NCBI RefSeq assembly: GCF_011075055.1
Contig: NC_058144.1
Coordinates: 13,296,138-13,360,137, forward strand
DNA: 64,000 bases
Direction of reading: 5' to 3'
Origin: Mangifera indica
Lineage: Eukaryota > Streptophyta > Magnoliopsida > Sapindales > Anacardiaceae
In this document: in pieces, positions 49,550-61,464 of the stretch
Position numbering within the stretch: position 1 is the first letter of the stretch
Layout: each line of letters opens with the position of its first letter
Translations under genes and position numbers: made by a program
Notes under the pieces: model-generated
Database searches by the model: none
What the model was told of the DNA's origin: nothing
What the model saw: the letters and a program-made list of their open reading frames with translations, nothing else

Positions 49550-50480
49550 GTTTCCAAGAATTAAAGAGAAAATTGACCTCAACTCTTATCCTTGCCCTGC
49601 CAAAGGCAAAGATTATGATTTATACATAGATGCCTCACATTAGGGTTTGGGAGTAATATTTATGCAGAAAGGGAAAACGATAGCTTATGCTTCTTATCAG
49701 TTAAAAGAGTATGAGACTAGATACCTCACTCATGATCTTGAGTTAGTAGCAGTGGTGTTTACACTTATGAAGTTTGCTTAGATAAAGGAGTGAGTTAGAT
49801 GATGTGTTACCATTTATAGAGTTTGCTTACAACAATAGTTACCAGGTAACTATCAAGATGACTCATTATGAGGTTCTATATGGCAGGAGATGTAGATTAC
49901 TGTTACACTGGGATGAGATAAGAGAAAGAGATGCCTTAGCTTAGTCATTAGGACTTGGGCTAACCCAAAGGATGATTAAGGATGTGAGGATTATTAGGGA
50001 AAGAATAAGGCAAGCCCAAGACCACTAAAAGAGTTATATAGATCAAAGAATATGTGATCTTAAGTTTCATATAGGTGATAAGGTGTTCATCAAAGTAGTC
50101 ATCTACAAGCATGTTATAAGATTTGGTAAGAGGTAAGTTAGCTCCGAAATTTATGAGACCCTTTGAGGTACTAGAGCATAAAGGTAAGGTTGCATACCAA
50201 CTTATGCTACTAGTAAGCATGAATTGTATTCATGACGTGTCTCATTTATCATTGTAACACAAGTATATCAATGATCCTACCTATGTGCTTAATTTTGAGA
50301 ATGTCAAGCTCGAGGATAATCTGGTCTACGAGGAGTGACTAGTTCAAATACTAGATAGACGAGCTAATGAGCTCAAACATAAGTAGATTCCCTTGGTAAA
50401 GGTTCTTTAGAGGAATCACCAAGTTGAAGGCATCACATAAGAGGTTGAGTAAGATATGCAACAAAGATTCTAACACCTGT
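49550..50480 (+). pseudogene. RNase H and integrase C-terminal relic of element B2
   Basis: RNase H ([30 protein letters not shown]) runs from about 49,560 directly after the 5' LTR, so gag, protease and RT are deleted. After about 49,770 it jumps to the integrase end (DDVLPFIEFAYNNSYQVTIKM, YEVLYGRRCRLLLHWDE), then GDKVFIKV and a chromodomain-like tail (NLVYEE, VQILDRRANELK, IPLVKVL, RNHQVE). The tail suggests a Tekay-type chromovirus. Stops are frequent. Confidence 0.78.
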
Positions 50481-51695
50481 TTAAGTGAATTTTTAGGATG
50501 AAATTCATATTAGAGGGGAGGATTATAGTACCTACATGAAATTCATATTAGGGAGAGAGGAATTTGTGGTCGCTTGAAAAGCTATCGTTAATCATCAAAA
50601 TTGTAATTGTCGTGTAGGAGAGACTTTGTCACTAGAATCCAAGTAATTGAAATGGCTTTCCTTGTTGGATAAGATCTTTACAAAGTCCTTTTATACTAAA
50701 AACATAATCTAGGGTGATTAAGAAGTGATTATGAATAAGATAAGTTATAAGCATGCTTAGTTTTTAGATTGTATGATGAATATATGTTTTGGCTTGAAAG
50801 ATCTATATTTTTTTTTAACTTAATGTCATGAGATTTTGTGTATGTCTGTTATGGTTAGAAAGATAGTGAAAAAAATGTCTAGGATACTTAAAGACTACTA
50901 TTGTGTATTGTCTACGAGTGTATCACCAAGATCATAATCGGAAAGGTATAAAAACTTCTAAAGTGTGATTTCTAAATTGTAACACACAGTTGTGTATAAC
51001 CTCATACAATCCTGTACCATTCTAAAATTTTGAAAACCTGAGGATCCCACTCTCATTTTGAGGGAAGAAATGCATGGTCATGTTGTAAGGAGAGACACCC
51101 ATGTATAGTTTTCCAAAAGTGAGCGACGTGCATCAGAGGACATTTAACTTGTACACATGAATCCAAGTACACGATAGTGTGTCCAAGTTAACTCCCCATG
51201 TGCATCTACTCTATACACAACCGTGTGTTAAGTATCACATGTCTGTGTATATAGTTTAGGAGGCATATGAGGCATGGGTTGACAAGCACAAGACCGTGTA
51301 CCCTTAGACAAAGTCAAAGGATGATTATACTCGTAAGCTATGTGTATAAAGAGGTGAGAGTTATATAAGAAGAATAATGAGCTAACAAAGGTGCACGACT
51401 ATATAGATAGTAACACAAGCTCAAATCGAGTCAAATATGAGTTAAAAAGTTAGCAACCTTAAGGCTAATGTCATACGACTACATAATCACCAACTATGTA
51501 CGTACGTGACGATAATTGTGAGTGTAATATGGTTGGCTACCTATGAGATACATCATGCACTTGGTGTTAAGGTGCATAGTCACCCAATTCAGTTCAGGTG
51601 TGCATGGTAAAGATGTGGCTTTTAGATATTCCTCATATGATTAGTGGGATACACCATATATGTACCTGAGGTAGAGGCTATCTTTGAATAGTTAA

Positions 51696-53556
51696 TGTAA
51701 TACCCTCAGACACATTTCAAAGGCATTTATGCCTTTTAGCCCTCCTTTGAGACATTTCTAGTTTTAAATATATTTGTTCACATATTTGTCTATATATATA
51801 TACATAAAATAATTATAAAGAGACAAAGATATATATATATTAATTAAAAAGTTTGTATGTATCTAAAGAGAGAAAAGACAAAAAGAAGAATTTGTGCCTT
51901 TTCCATCATCTTCTCATGTCCATTCCAGAAGCTAGCCTTCTTCATGCTTTTTTCTTTTGTTTTGTGAAGAAAAATGAAGTAACTGAAGGGGTTTTGGAAG
52001 GTAAAATAAGAAAAGAAAAAAAAAGAAGCACTTTAGAAGCCTTAGTAACCAAAAGATCTCTTTCTTTTCCCTTTATCTATATTTATATATCTTGGATGCA
52101 TGTTATATGAATATTTTAGTGTGTTTTGGTGTTGATTTAAGGTGGTTTGGTGATCAAAGAAGCAAGACAAAGAGAAGGGAGTCAACTTAATAAAGATTGG
52201 CTTGAAACAAGGTAGGTGGTTTTATTCTTGGTATGTTTCACGTTTTATGCCTTTGGTTCCTTAGCTCTATGTTATAAATGATGATTTTGAAGTTGAGAAA
52301 TATTGTTTTGCCATTTGGGGTATCTGTGTGTATGATTTTGTTCATGGCAGAGAGTTGGATAATATTTACAGTTTTGCCACTAATTTCATCTCATGTTTTG
52401 ACTGTCTTATCTGATAAATCATGAGTGGTATTATAGCTTGTTGGAAAATTCTTTGAATCCTCTTTTTAATAATATATAGCTTGTATGAATTAGAGACTGT
52501 TTGAACTATTAAATTACATGAACAAAAAAACTGCCCTACTAAATGAATAGTCTCATGAACAATAATGTATAGTTTTTGGAAAGAAAGAAAGAAAGAAAGA
52601 AAAAGAGGAGAAAAAGAAAAGAAAGTAATGAAAAAAAGGAAAGGAAAGAAAGAAGAGAAAAAGAAAGCAAAAAATGGAATTTGGGGCTCAAGATGCAGGG
52701 GTCGTCCCAAGAGTGTAGTCCGATGGGTTATGGATAGTTTTAGATGGAAACAAGATAAGTAAGAGATAAAGCACACATGCATGCTACGAACTATAAAAGG
52801 GCACTTTACGCTACACCGCCAGTAGTAGGGCATATCCGTAGTAGGACACATCCATAGTAAGCTATAGACCTACAGTAGGGTCTGCTCATAGTAGAGCATA
52901 ATTTAGATTAAAAAATGGTGTAATGAGAGAAAATAAGAGAGCTCGAGCTTAGAAAAGTGTCAAATCCCTATAGTCAACTTCCAAAAAGTATCAAATGAAC
53001 ATCATATGGGAGAGAGTGTGACACAAATAGTAAAAAATGAACTAGATTATCTCTTTGATTCCTTGTGGAGATTATGATATGAGATTGAGTCCCGAAAATG
53101 ATTTAGAATAGGAAAGGAGATAGTTTACATAATTCTTTCCCCTTACTAAGTGTTCTTATCTCTCACTTCCTTTTCTTTCATGATTACAAATATAGATAAT
53201 CGAGGTAGCTGTAAGGCAAGATCAAGTCAGCGAAGATAGATCTGGGTTGAAGTAGGTTATCTCTAGCTTATGTTACATGCATACAGTTATATGTTATTAT
53301 TGACTTTTAGCCTTCTTCAGATGGTTGTATAGTTGTATATAATTATTTTATGTTTTTCAGATGCTTTTCAGATAAGTTTTCATATGTGATATTGACATCT
53401 TTTGTTCGCTTCCAAATTTTTAGTTTTCTTAAAATAATTTTTAAACATTTTTAGTGACGAGTTCATTTTAAAAATTTGATTTAAAATAATTACTCCAGAT
53501 ATGAATTCGTAACATTTCTCCTTCGAAGGGTAGTACTTCTAGGGAGGGATATTATA
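51696..53556 (+). mobile_element. Solo LTR, family A (copy A3)
   Basis: Starts TGTAATACCC and ends GGGATATTATA, 1,861 bp, flanked by GTTAA (51,691-51,695) and GATAA (53,557-53,561), one mismatch. The uninterrupted paralogous site is in the B2 left LTR near 48,940. It shares with A2 the purine tract (52,580-52,675), the GTAGTAG-type repeat (52,818-52,900) and the TAGTACTTCTAG end. The open frames at 51,853-52,110 and 52,366-52,851 are low-complexity and not genes. Confidence 0.85.
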
Positions 53557-54230
53557 GATAATTAGTAGTTTCAATCAGTTTATACAGTAAAGGAATGAGC
53601 TACTACCAAAGAGTTTTTAGTGTGATCAGGGTGTCCCAACTAGATAACCCAATAGCCTATTTGGCATTTGCGTAAAACACTATAATAACCTTCACAAGGG
53701 CATCAGATATGTTGATTTTAGCTTGAGTCACCATAATTTTCATGGATGAACTATGTTAAGACACTGACATGTCATAGTGTGATAATAGTTAGTTTACAAA
53801 TGAAACGTGAGTTTTACCGCCAAATAGTTTAATAGCCATGGATGATGAAAGGTTTCCACTTACTGAGTTTTACTTATGCGTTTCCTTTGTATGTTTTATA
53901 AATAGAGGTGAGTAGCGAGGCAGACGGGGATCTAGCAATCTAATGAGCAATTACACAATGAGAGGGGCACTTATGTCATCTTAGTATTAGTTGTCATGTG
54001 TTTGTTATCATTATCAGTATTTTCAAAATATGTTAATGTAGATATTTTATAATTGAGATTTTTAGATAACTATTATTTTATGAGTTTGACTTATAAAATG
54101 TTTTTATTATGTTACCTCTTTGCATGCTTTATAATTATGATTATGGGTCAAAGTTTTCAAATAGTTCAGTGATGCACATCTCTTTTGGTATATTCCCATC
54201 AGGGGTATGTATCTAAAGTGAGATGTTATA

Positions 54231-56760
54231 GTTAAAAGGTGTCTTGATGTTTTCTAAAATTGACTTGAGATATGGGTATCATCAAGACTAGGTAGCCATA
54301 AGAGATATCCCCAAGGCTTCGTTCAAGATGAGATATGGACACTATGAGTTTATGGTGATGCGCTTCAGTTTAACAAATCCTTTGGTAGTATTCTTGGATT
54401 TAATTAATAAAGTGTTCTAAGATTGGCTTGACAAATTCATCATGGTTTTTATTGATGACATCCTAGTGTATTTCATGACTCAAAAGGAACACAAGCAATA
54501 TTCAAAGGTTATAGATTGATAGATAGGCAATTGCATGCCAAATTCTTCAAATCAAGTAGCATATTTTGAACATATGGCTTAAGTTAATGGTATCTTGGTG
54601 GACTTGAGTAAGATTAAAGTTATATTAGAGTGGCAAAAGCCCAAGATAGCTAAGAAGGTACAGAGTTTTCTATGATTGGTTGGGTATTACAAACAGTGTG
54701 TGGAGGGTTTTGTTAAGTTAGCTTGATTGTTAACTCAGCTAACCTATAATAATGTTCGCTTTAGATAGTTAGATTCCTATAAGGAGAACTTCTATGAACT
54801 AAAGAGAAAATTGAATTCAACTTCTATTTTGATACAAATGTTTTGTATACCACCTAGGTATATGACTGAGGGTAAGGATTATGATTTGTATGCAATGCTT
54901 CTCACTAGGGTTTGGGAGTTATATTGATATAGAAAGGAAAGGTGATTGCATATGCCTCTCGTCAACTCAAGCATCATGAGACTTGTTGCCTTATTCATGA
55001 TTTGGAATTGGTTATAGTTATGTTTGCTCTAAAAATCTAATGGCACAATTTGTATAGAGTTAAGTGTAACATCTACACAAACTTATTTAGTCTAAAGTAC
55101 TTATTTAGTCAGAAAAAATTAAATATGTGAAAAAAGAAGTGGTTAAAGTTGGTGAAAGATTATAATTGTACTATCATATACCACCTAGGTAAAGCTAATG
55201 TTGTGGCAGATAGTTTAAGTAGAAAAGTGATATTATCTCATATTACTACTCGAGTGGAGTTACAGCAGGATTTGGTAACATAGTAGATAGAATTGGTTTC
55301 TAAGTTGATGACTAGTTTATAGTTTCAGTTGACTCTATTGGATAAGATTTGTGTAGCTCAGTCAATCGATGAGTAGTGTGTATAAATAAGGCAAAGAGTT
55401 GTCAAGTCTGTGAAGATAGAGTTCATTATGGTTAATGATATGTTAAAATTCTAAGCTAGGATTTATGTTCCCTATAATGATGATTTGAGAAGTAAGATCC
55501 TCATAGAGAATCCTAGTTTCCTTTACACTTCTCACCCTAGGAGTGTAAAGATGTATTAGGATCTAAAAAGATTGTTTTAATAGTTTTGCATGAAAAGGTA
55601 TGATTGATTCTGTTGTCAATTATTTGGTGTGTTAACAGGTTAACATTAAGAATTAAAGACCGTTAGGTTTGTTGTAGCCTCTAAGTAATTTCAAGTAGAA
55701 ATGGAAGCATATTTTTTTGGATTTTGTTGTCAATTTATCAAAGGTTAGAGATGGATATAATGTTTTGTGGGTTATAGTGGATCATTCGACCAAGTTGACA
55801 TATTTCATTTTTGTTGAGGATTCAACAATTACTGATCAATTAAGTCAATTATATGTTAAAGAGATTGTAAGACTACATGGTGTGTCCAAGACTATAGTGT
55901 CAAACTGACACACAAGATTTGTATCAGTATTTTAATAAAATTTGTAGAGTTCTTTAGGTACAAGATTGGCATTCAATACCGTTTATCATTTTAAGACTGA
56001 TGAGTAAACTGAAAGGGTGAATCAGTTAAACAAGGACGTGTTGAAGGCATGTTATATGGATTAAGAAGTAAGATAAATTGATGTGTTACCATTTATGGAG
56101 TTTACTTATAATAACAGTTATCAGATGACTATTTGGACGGCTCCTTATGATGTACTTTATAGGAGAAAGTTTAAATTATCTCTTCATTACAATGAGATAA
56201 GTGAGAGAGATGCTCTGATACAAACTTTGGACTAGAAGTGACCCAAAAAATGATTGAGGATGTCAGACTGATCAGAGAAAGGATGAAACAAGCCTAAGAT
56301 CAACAAAAAAGCTATACAAATGAGATGAGGTTGGACTTGGAATTTGAGATGAGTGATAAGGTAATTGTGAAAGTTTCCCTTTACAAATATATGTATAGAC
56401 TCAATCAGAGCGATAAATTGGCTCCGAAGTTTTGGGATCTTTCAAGATTCTAAAGTGTGTAGGTAAGGTTGTCTACCAACTTACATTACTAACAAGTATG
56501 AATCGTATTCATAACGTGTTCCATGTGTCGTTATTGCATAAGTATGATAAGGATTGAGGATAATCTAGTATATAAGAGAAATCTGGTTCAAATTCTAGAT
56601 AGATAGGTTAAAGAGCTTAAAAATAAGCAAATTTCTCTAATTAAGGTTCTTCGGAGGAATTATTAGGTCAAAGAGGTCACTTGAGAGTGAAACAGAATAT
56701 GAGATAGAGGTTCCCATAATTGTTTGAGTGAATTTCAAGGACAAAATTCTTTTAACGAAT
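54231..56760 (+). pseudogene. Gypsy RT, RNase H and integrase of element E (resumed)
   Basis: RT resumes with the F-S-K-I-D-L equivalent at 54,250 and FIDDILVY at about 54,450, which retains both catalytic Asp residues. The VGYYKQCVEGFVKLA block is near 54,680; RNase H at about 54,860-55,230 ends KANVVADSLSRK. The integrase core at 55,717-55,908 has MDFVVNLSK, then VIVDHSTKLTYF; its continuation (FAY-NNSYQ block at about 56,100) and the C-terminal tail (YKRNLVQILDR, ISLIKVLRRN) run to about 56,700. Several stops. Confidence 0.82.
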
Positions 56761-56766
56761 GAGAAA

Positions 56767-59147
56767 TGTCACCCATAACTACGTCTAAGTTTATTTCATT
56801 GTTTGCCTTTTGATTATGCTTATTTTATTGTATTATGTGATTTTGGATGTGCATAGTCATGTGAAGGGTTTTCACACTTTTATATGTGTAGGCAAAAGTA
56901 AAATGGTCATTTTCCACAAAGCATGTGAAAATAGCTAAATTTTGGATAAACACATACTTGTGTATAAAGGAATACATGCCAATATGTGGTGAGAAAATTT
57001 GAATCCTAGATAAAAAGTAATTTCGTAGCGATTTTAGACACTACCATTAATGGGTAACAACAAGTATAATTATGTGTATAGTGGCATATATATGTGTGAG
57101 GCATTTTTCTAGCAAAATAAAAAGAACGCTAAGACATTTGGCTAAGGATTATTCATCATATTTTCAAAAATATCAGAGGGAATTAAAAGAGAGTCAAATG
57201 AGACTTTTAAGCCATAAAACATAAGGATTTGTCGAGGATTTTGTCTTTGCCATATGTAGATTGTTATTTGCTAGAAGAAAGGTAAGTAGTATGGCCTTCC
57301 TCTTTGTATTTTGCTTTGATCAGTCATGAGGATTTATGAGATGATGTATGAATGGATCAAGACTTTGGCATGTATGTATCATATATTAAATTGATTAAGT
57401 CGCTATGTTAGTTTTGATATATGCATATGTAAATATGTAAACTTGTAAGTAAAAGATCCTCACAAATATATGTTTATGAAGTTTTAGTTTATGAGATGAT
57501 TTGATTTTCAATGGATATAAGCTTATGCGTAATATGCGAAATACAGTGACCTAACTTTGATTTGGATAAATCGATATGAAGACTGAATAAAGCATTAAGC
57601 TTAAAAGTTTGTAAAACTATGTCAATAGTATGCTAAATTCGTTGTATTTATATAATTAAGGCTATGATTTGTTATTTACCGCAAGCTTGATGGTTTGTAA
57701 CACTGAAGAAGCAAGTTATGGTACTTTAAGACAAGTTAGGTTTGATTACACTTCAGTAATTATGGTGTATTAGCTGAAAACATACATTTAGACAAAGATG
57801 AAATCTGTTGAAGTGTGGTACATGCTCATGTAGGATTAGAAACATGCTCATGTGTCTTAAGGCATAAATTATCCTCGTGTGCATTGAGAGAATGAGCATT
57901 TGGAATTAAAAATAGCATGTGCCTGTGTGGTATAGGACATATGGTTGTGTTTGTTAGCTTAGGTTACATACCCATATGAAGATAAGACACCATTGGTGTT
58001 TTTCAAATTTTGGAGATGCTGGTGCATGGGATAGCCATACCTATCCATGGTTATGTAAATAACTATTTTACTCTTAAAAGATGAGAATATAGGGAATGAG
58101 AATCTGTCATCCCTAATGAAGATAAACTGAGTTTATTAAGTATCTTGAGGGTGTCTAACTATAAAGATGATGACATAGACCCCAATTGAAGCAATTCCAA
58201 GTCAAAAATTGAAAAAGATATCTATCTTTACTTTAGCCATGAAGCTATATGTAATGTAATAGTGAAAGCATTATGGTTAGTCTATGTGACCACAATACTC
58301 ATATGATTATTATGCAACTGTGCAAGGAGCCTTAGCATCTAGGATACTTGTGCATACAACACACTTATGTTCGGCCGTCCTAGTATTTAGGATATTTGTG
58401 CAATATTGAGAGAGGTCTGGGGTCTTACTCCTCTTGTGATAGAGTATCCTTAGCTCGACGCCGAACTAGTAAGTGTACTAGATATACCTTATGTTTGACA
58501 TCTAAGATGTCTTATGCTTTCACTAGACTTTCGAGACACTGACATATATCATTTGATATTAATCATCCGAGATGACACCATCATTGGAGATTAGGCATTG
58601 GGTGCCAAAATAGTTTAGATGGGCATTTGGGATGCTAGCAAAATATCTAAGAATACCACATCAAGATTTGGAAATGGAACACGTATATGGATTATGGATA
58701 TTATAATTTTGTGTGCAAGGTGTCGAGAGGTCACCTACTTATTGAGTATTTATTACTCACCGTGTTCTTTTTATAGTTTTACAGGTAAATATGTAGAGTT
58801 ATAGAGTGACAGGGCAGCTAATGGGTTGACTTAAGATATTGCATGAGTAAAGGACGTTTTGGTCATTTGTGTTATGGACCATTACTATTATGATATTTGT
58901 ATTAGGTTAATTGTTATACATTGTTGTTTATTATTTGTGTATTCTAGACACATTGGTTTTTTTATTTGGATTATTTAATATTATAGTGATGTTGTTCTTA
59001 ATAAGTACAACTTTTTTTGCATGTGTAGGAGTTTTATTTGTGACCTTGCATTTAATGTCCATTGTATGTGTTGAAAAAGTTTAATTTAACACGTCTATTT
59101 AAGTACATATTCAAAGTAGAGGTATGCGTCTATAGAGGGGTGTTATA
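56767..59147 (+). repeat. 3' LTR of element E
   Basis: 2,381 bp, starting TGTCACCCATAAC and ending GGGGTGTTATA. Its proximal half pairs with 43,025-44,195. An open frame at 58,619-58,804 is incidental. It includes palindrome-derived words near 56,940, 57,060, 57,840 and 57,930. Confidence 0.8.
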
Positions 59148-60436
59148 TAGTGGGACTGAGTTATTGTTTAAACCGATATTATCCAATCGTTGACAAAAAT
59201 CATTCTATATAATTCGAGGATCTTAGAGGATGACATTTTATCTATACCTTAGTCTCGAAGAGATATCCTGTGATAGAATGATCTAATTGTATAAGTAACC
59301 ATATTATTAACAAATCATGAAGTCATATGTTGACCTTCCACTAATCAAGTGGTCATGATATCTTGTTAGAAACCAATCTAGATTTATGTCTGAATAGATG
59401 TTGGTTGGAAAGCTCAACACAAATCTGATCACTGTTAACTTAGTAGATAGCTTATGGGTCAAACATAAAAGGAGTTGATGAACTCTGAAAATGTAGGATT
59501 ATCCAAGTTGGATTTGGTTCGAATTTTAGATAGAGAATTTAAAGCCTTGGAAAGATCTATAGGCCCAAAAATATATTTTATAGTATTTAAGGACCTTAGT
59601 GTAATAATCCTAAAAGACTAGTGGTATTTGCGAGAATAAATAGGATTGGATTTATTCAACTAGATAAATCTAATTAACTTGAATTTTAACATTGCCTAGG
59701 ATAGAATTTTATCATATTTCTATCCATGCCCATGATTTAGGTTAATTGCCTAAAATCATGGAAGGGAATTAATTAATGTACACCCAATCCAAACACCATA
59801 AATCGAGCATAGCAAACATGCTTGGGCATGACAAAAATCACACCTAGGTGTGATTGAAAAAGAAAAACAAAGGCATACATCTAGTCTTGAAGCATAGACT
59901 AAGTATGCATGAGATATACATTGAGGCTTGGTGCATGGACTGGCTGTACATGGCAAAATACACTCAATTTTTAAACCTAGATCAAGTACACCCAGGCCTT
60001 GCGCTTAAACCAAGTGTACATGTTAGTATATTACTAATACACTTTTTTTCTCTCGATTTTCTCACGCATCCTTTTAAATATGCAAAACCCTAGCCACATA
60101 GAGAGCTTTTCACCCTTCTCTCTCAAACTACAAACTATCCTCAAGTTCTAACAAACCCTAAGCACAGTTTCAGCCTCCATTTGACTACTTTGTATGGACA
60201 CCAAAAAGCAGACCTGCATTTGGTTCTGAGAGAGTTACTTTGCAAACTTTAGTTGTCAACGAAAAACAAAGGAGTCATCAATGTAAGTATATTCATAAAA
60301 TGCTTTGTATGTGAAAATAACATATCTATGAATTAATTATCCTATAAGGGCGATCTGAAGTAGGATTTGTGATGCTTGCAAAATTTTTGTAATTAATCTC
60401 GCTATTGAAGACCACAAATCCCTATACAAATCTTCA
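59148..60436 (+). repeat. Family-D 3' LTR, resumed distal part
   Basis: Continues from 43,025. A TTAAACCGATATTATCC block at about 59,170 matches 22,320 in the 5' LTR, and the stretch near 59,440-59,520 matches the minus-strand D fragment at 1,625-2,001. It ends ATCTTCA at 60,436 next to the CAAAT duplication. The conserved CCTATAAGGG block near 60,342 and the CTATTGAAGACCACAAATCC block near 60,402 look like the distal part of a plant copia LTR. Confidence 0.72.
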
Positions 60437-60474
60437 CAAATGTTAATTTTAAATCATAATTGCTTTTTAGTTAA

Positions 60475-60507
60475 GCATGATAAGTTCAACGGTTGGAGGA
60501 TCTATTT
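60475..60507 (-). pseudogene. ARIA-like pseudogene, corrupted BTB exon remnant
   Basis: After TTGTTTAG the sequence reads EIDPPTVELIM, then TTAACTAAA. It parallels the family exon end (EIPNI...VFELMM) but has lost about ten codons at its start and its splice donor. The intron before it (60,508-60,553) is only 46 bp, so sequence has been deleted. It sits 33 bp from the target duplication of element D. Confidence 0.6.
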
Positions 60508-60553
60508 CTAAACAAATAATGGACAGAGAAATGAAAAAAAAATTAAAGCTTAC

Positions 60554-60633
60554 CCTATAACCACCACCAAACATTGCATGAAAAGCATTTGAAGAAGCAA
60601 GCAAGATAATTTTGTGGGCATGGAACAGTTTAC
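60554..60633 (-). pseudogene. ARIA-like pseudogene, BTB exon (HAHKIILLASSNAF)
   Basis: Between acceptor TTATCAG and donor GTAAGC: two nucleotides plus 26 codons reading KLFHAHKIILLASSNAFHAM, then FGGGYR. This is the conserved BTB core (FxAHRxxLLASSDAFRAMFxGGYR). The exon is open. Confidence 0.92.
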
Positions 60634-60710
60634 CTGATAACATAAAAGAAATTTTACACATAAAAGAAGTATTAAAATTAATAAATGCATACATAAGAAA
60701 AACTTTATAC

Positions 60711-60774
60711 TTTCAACTAGAAATGATACATCAAACAAAGTTGGATTGTTTACATATTACTCACCCAAATACAC
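60711..60774 (-). pseudogene. ARIA-like pseudogene, BTB start exon with TAA stop
   Basis: After acceptor TTTTGTTGCAG it reads VYLGE, stop, YVNNPTLFDVSFLVE and one base. The family has VYLGEQYVNNATLSDVTFLVEG, so the stop (60,759-60,757) replaces a conserved Gln (CAA to TAA). Phase to the next exon is preserved, although the split Gly codon has become Ser. Confidence 0.92.
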
Positions 60775-60802
60775 CTGCAACAAAATTATGTAATTTTAAA
60801 AA

Positions 60803-61464
60803 GGCCAAAGGATTATTTCCCACCCAAACTATGCTGAATTCTCAAAGTTTTCCCTGTTAACTTTGAAAATCTCATTTACCTATCTATGACCGTTTAAATC
60901 TGTTAATTTTTAGGGTAAAATCATCATTTTATATTTAATATTAAAAATAAACTTAAATATGATTTCATTTCCCCCCCTAAATTTAAAAAACTAACTTTTC
61001 TCCCCTAAGCCAAGTTTGAAAAGATCACATTTACCCCTATAGGGTTTATTTCAAAACTCATTCACTTTCTCCCGAGTCATCGTCGGTCGTCTCTCTCTCC
61101 CGACGGTTTCCCTTCCACCGACGGCTCGCCCCAACCCATCCGGTGTTGAGAGACGTCGTTTGTCATTGGGATAGGTCGTCGGTGGAAAGGAAACTATTGG
61201 AAAGGAGAGACGACCGACGATGGCCCTGGAGAAAGTGAACGGGTTTTGAAATAAATCATAGGGGGGGAATGCGATCTTTTCAAACTTGGCTTAGGGAATA
61301 AAATGTTAGTTTTAAAACTTTTAAGGGACGAATAAGATTAAATTTTCAAGGGTTAGGGTTCCGTTAAATTTAACTGGTCATGGGTGGGTAAATGGTATTT
61401 TCAAAGTTAACGAGGGAAACTTTGAAAATTCAGCATAGTTTGGGTGGGAAATAGTCTTTTGGCC
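60803..61464. mobile_element. Fold-back Mutator-like element, 662 bp
   Basis: Long terminal inverted repeats: the left arm starts GGCCAAAGGATTATTTCCC and the right arm, reverse-complemented, GGCCAAAAGACTATTTCCC. Alignment continues inward for about 300 bp per arm, with the centre near 61,145-61,160, so nearly the whole element is one hairpin. Flanked by 9-bp TTTTAAAAA at 60,794-60,802 and 61,465-61,473. A 9-bp duplication with long inverted repeats is typical of Mutator-like elements. Non-coding. Inner part is GC-rich (CGTCGG words). It sits in an intron of the ARIA pseudogene. Confidence 0.85.

Larger units (their letters stand above)
47585..54230 (+). mobile_element. Ty3/gypsy element B2, internally deleted, with a nested solo LTR
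   Basis: Starts TATAGCACCCACAAG (one change from B1's TGTAGCACCC) and ends GATGTTATA, flanked by ATTAA (47,580-47,584) and GTTAA (54,231-54,235). Removing it restores the host RT reading DDLFN...LKGVLMFSKIDL-like across the junction. The left LTR is 47,585 to about 49,545. The right LTR begins about 50,527 with a roughly 300-bp deletion near its start and contains solo LTR A3. Internally only RNase H and the integrase C-terminal part survive. Confidence 0.85.
43025..59147 (+). mobile_element. Ty3/gypsy element E, with two nested insertions
   Basis: A gypsy element of about 8 kb once the 1.5 kb insertion (45,097-46,618) and element B2 (47,585-54,230) are removed. It has a 5'-truncated left LTR (about 43,025-44,195), gag, protease, RT, RNase H, integrase and a full right LTR (56,767-59,147). 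The left LTR lacks its first 230 bp or so and its distal half, so the left target duplication is lost. Right flank is TAGTG. It interrupts the family-D 3' LTR. Confidence 0.8.
20785..60436 (+). mobile_element. Ty1/copia-type element, family D, host of a multi-level nest
   Basis: The outer ends are a 5' LTR start TGTTAGAGTTGG at 20,785 and a 3' LTR end ATCTTCA at 60,436, with perfect 5-bp duplications CAAAT at 20,780-20,784 and 60,437-60,441. The 3' LTR begins at 42,509 after a polypurine-like AAGTGGAAGAT. The two LTR starts are recognisably related (compare 21,688-22,060 with 42,525-43,010). Internal D sequence is 22,400-22,987, 28,916-30,290 and 42,388-42,508; no pol domain was securely recognised there. 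The copia assignment comes from LTR start and polypurine style and is an inference. All other mobile DNA between these ends is inserted within it. Confidence 0.75.

Noticed and set aside
52366..52851. 161-codon open frame on the minus strand, and the 65-codon lysine/glutamate frame opposite it (52,565-52,762)
   Set aside because: Both are products of the GAAA/TTTC purine-pyrimidine tract in a family-A solo LTR. Low complexity, no domain.
60803..61464. GC-rich CGTCGG words considered as a CpG island or promoter
   Set aside because: They are part of the fold-back element's inverted arms, not of a gene start.
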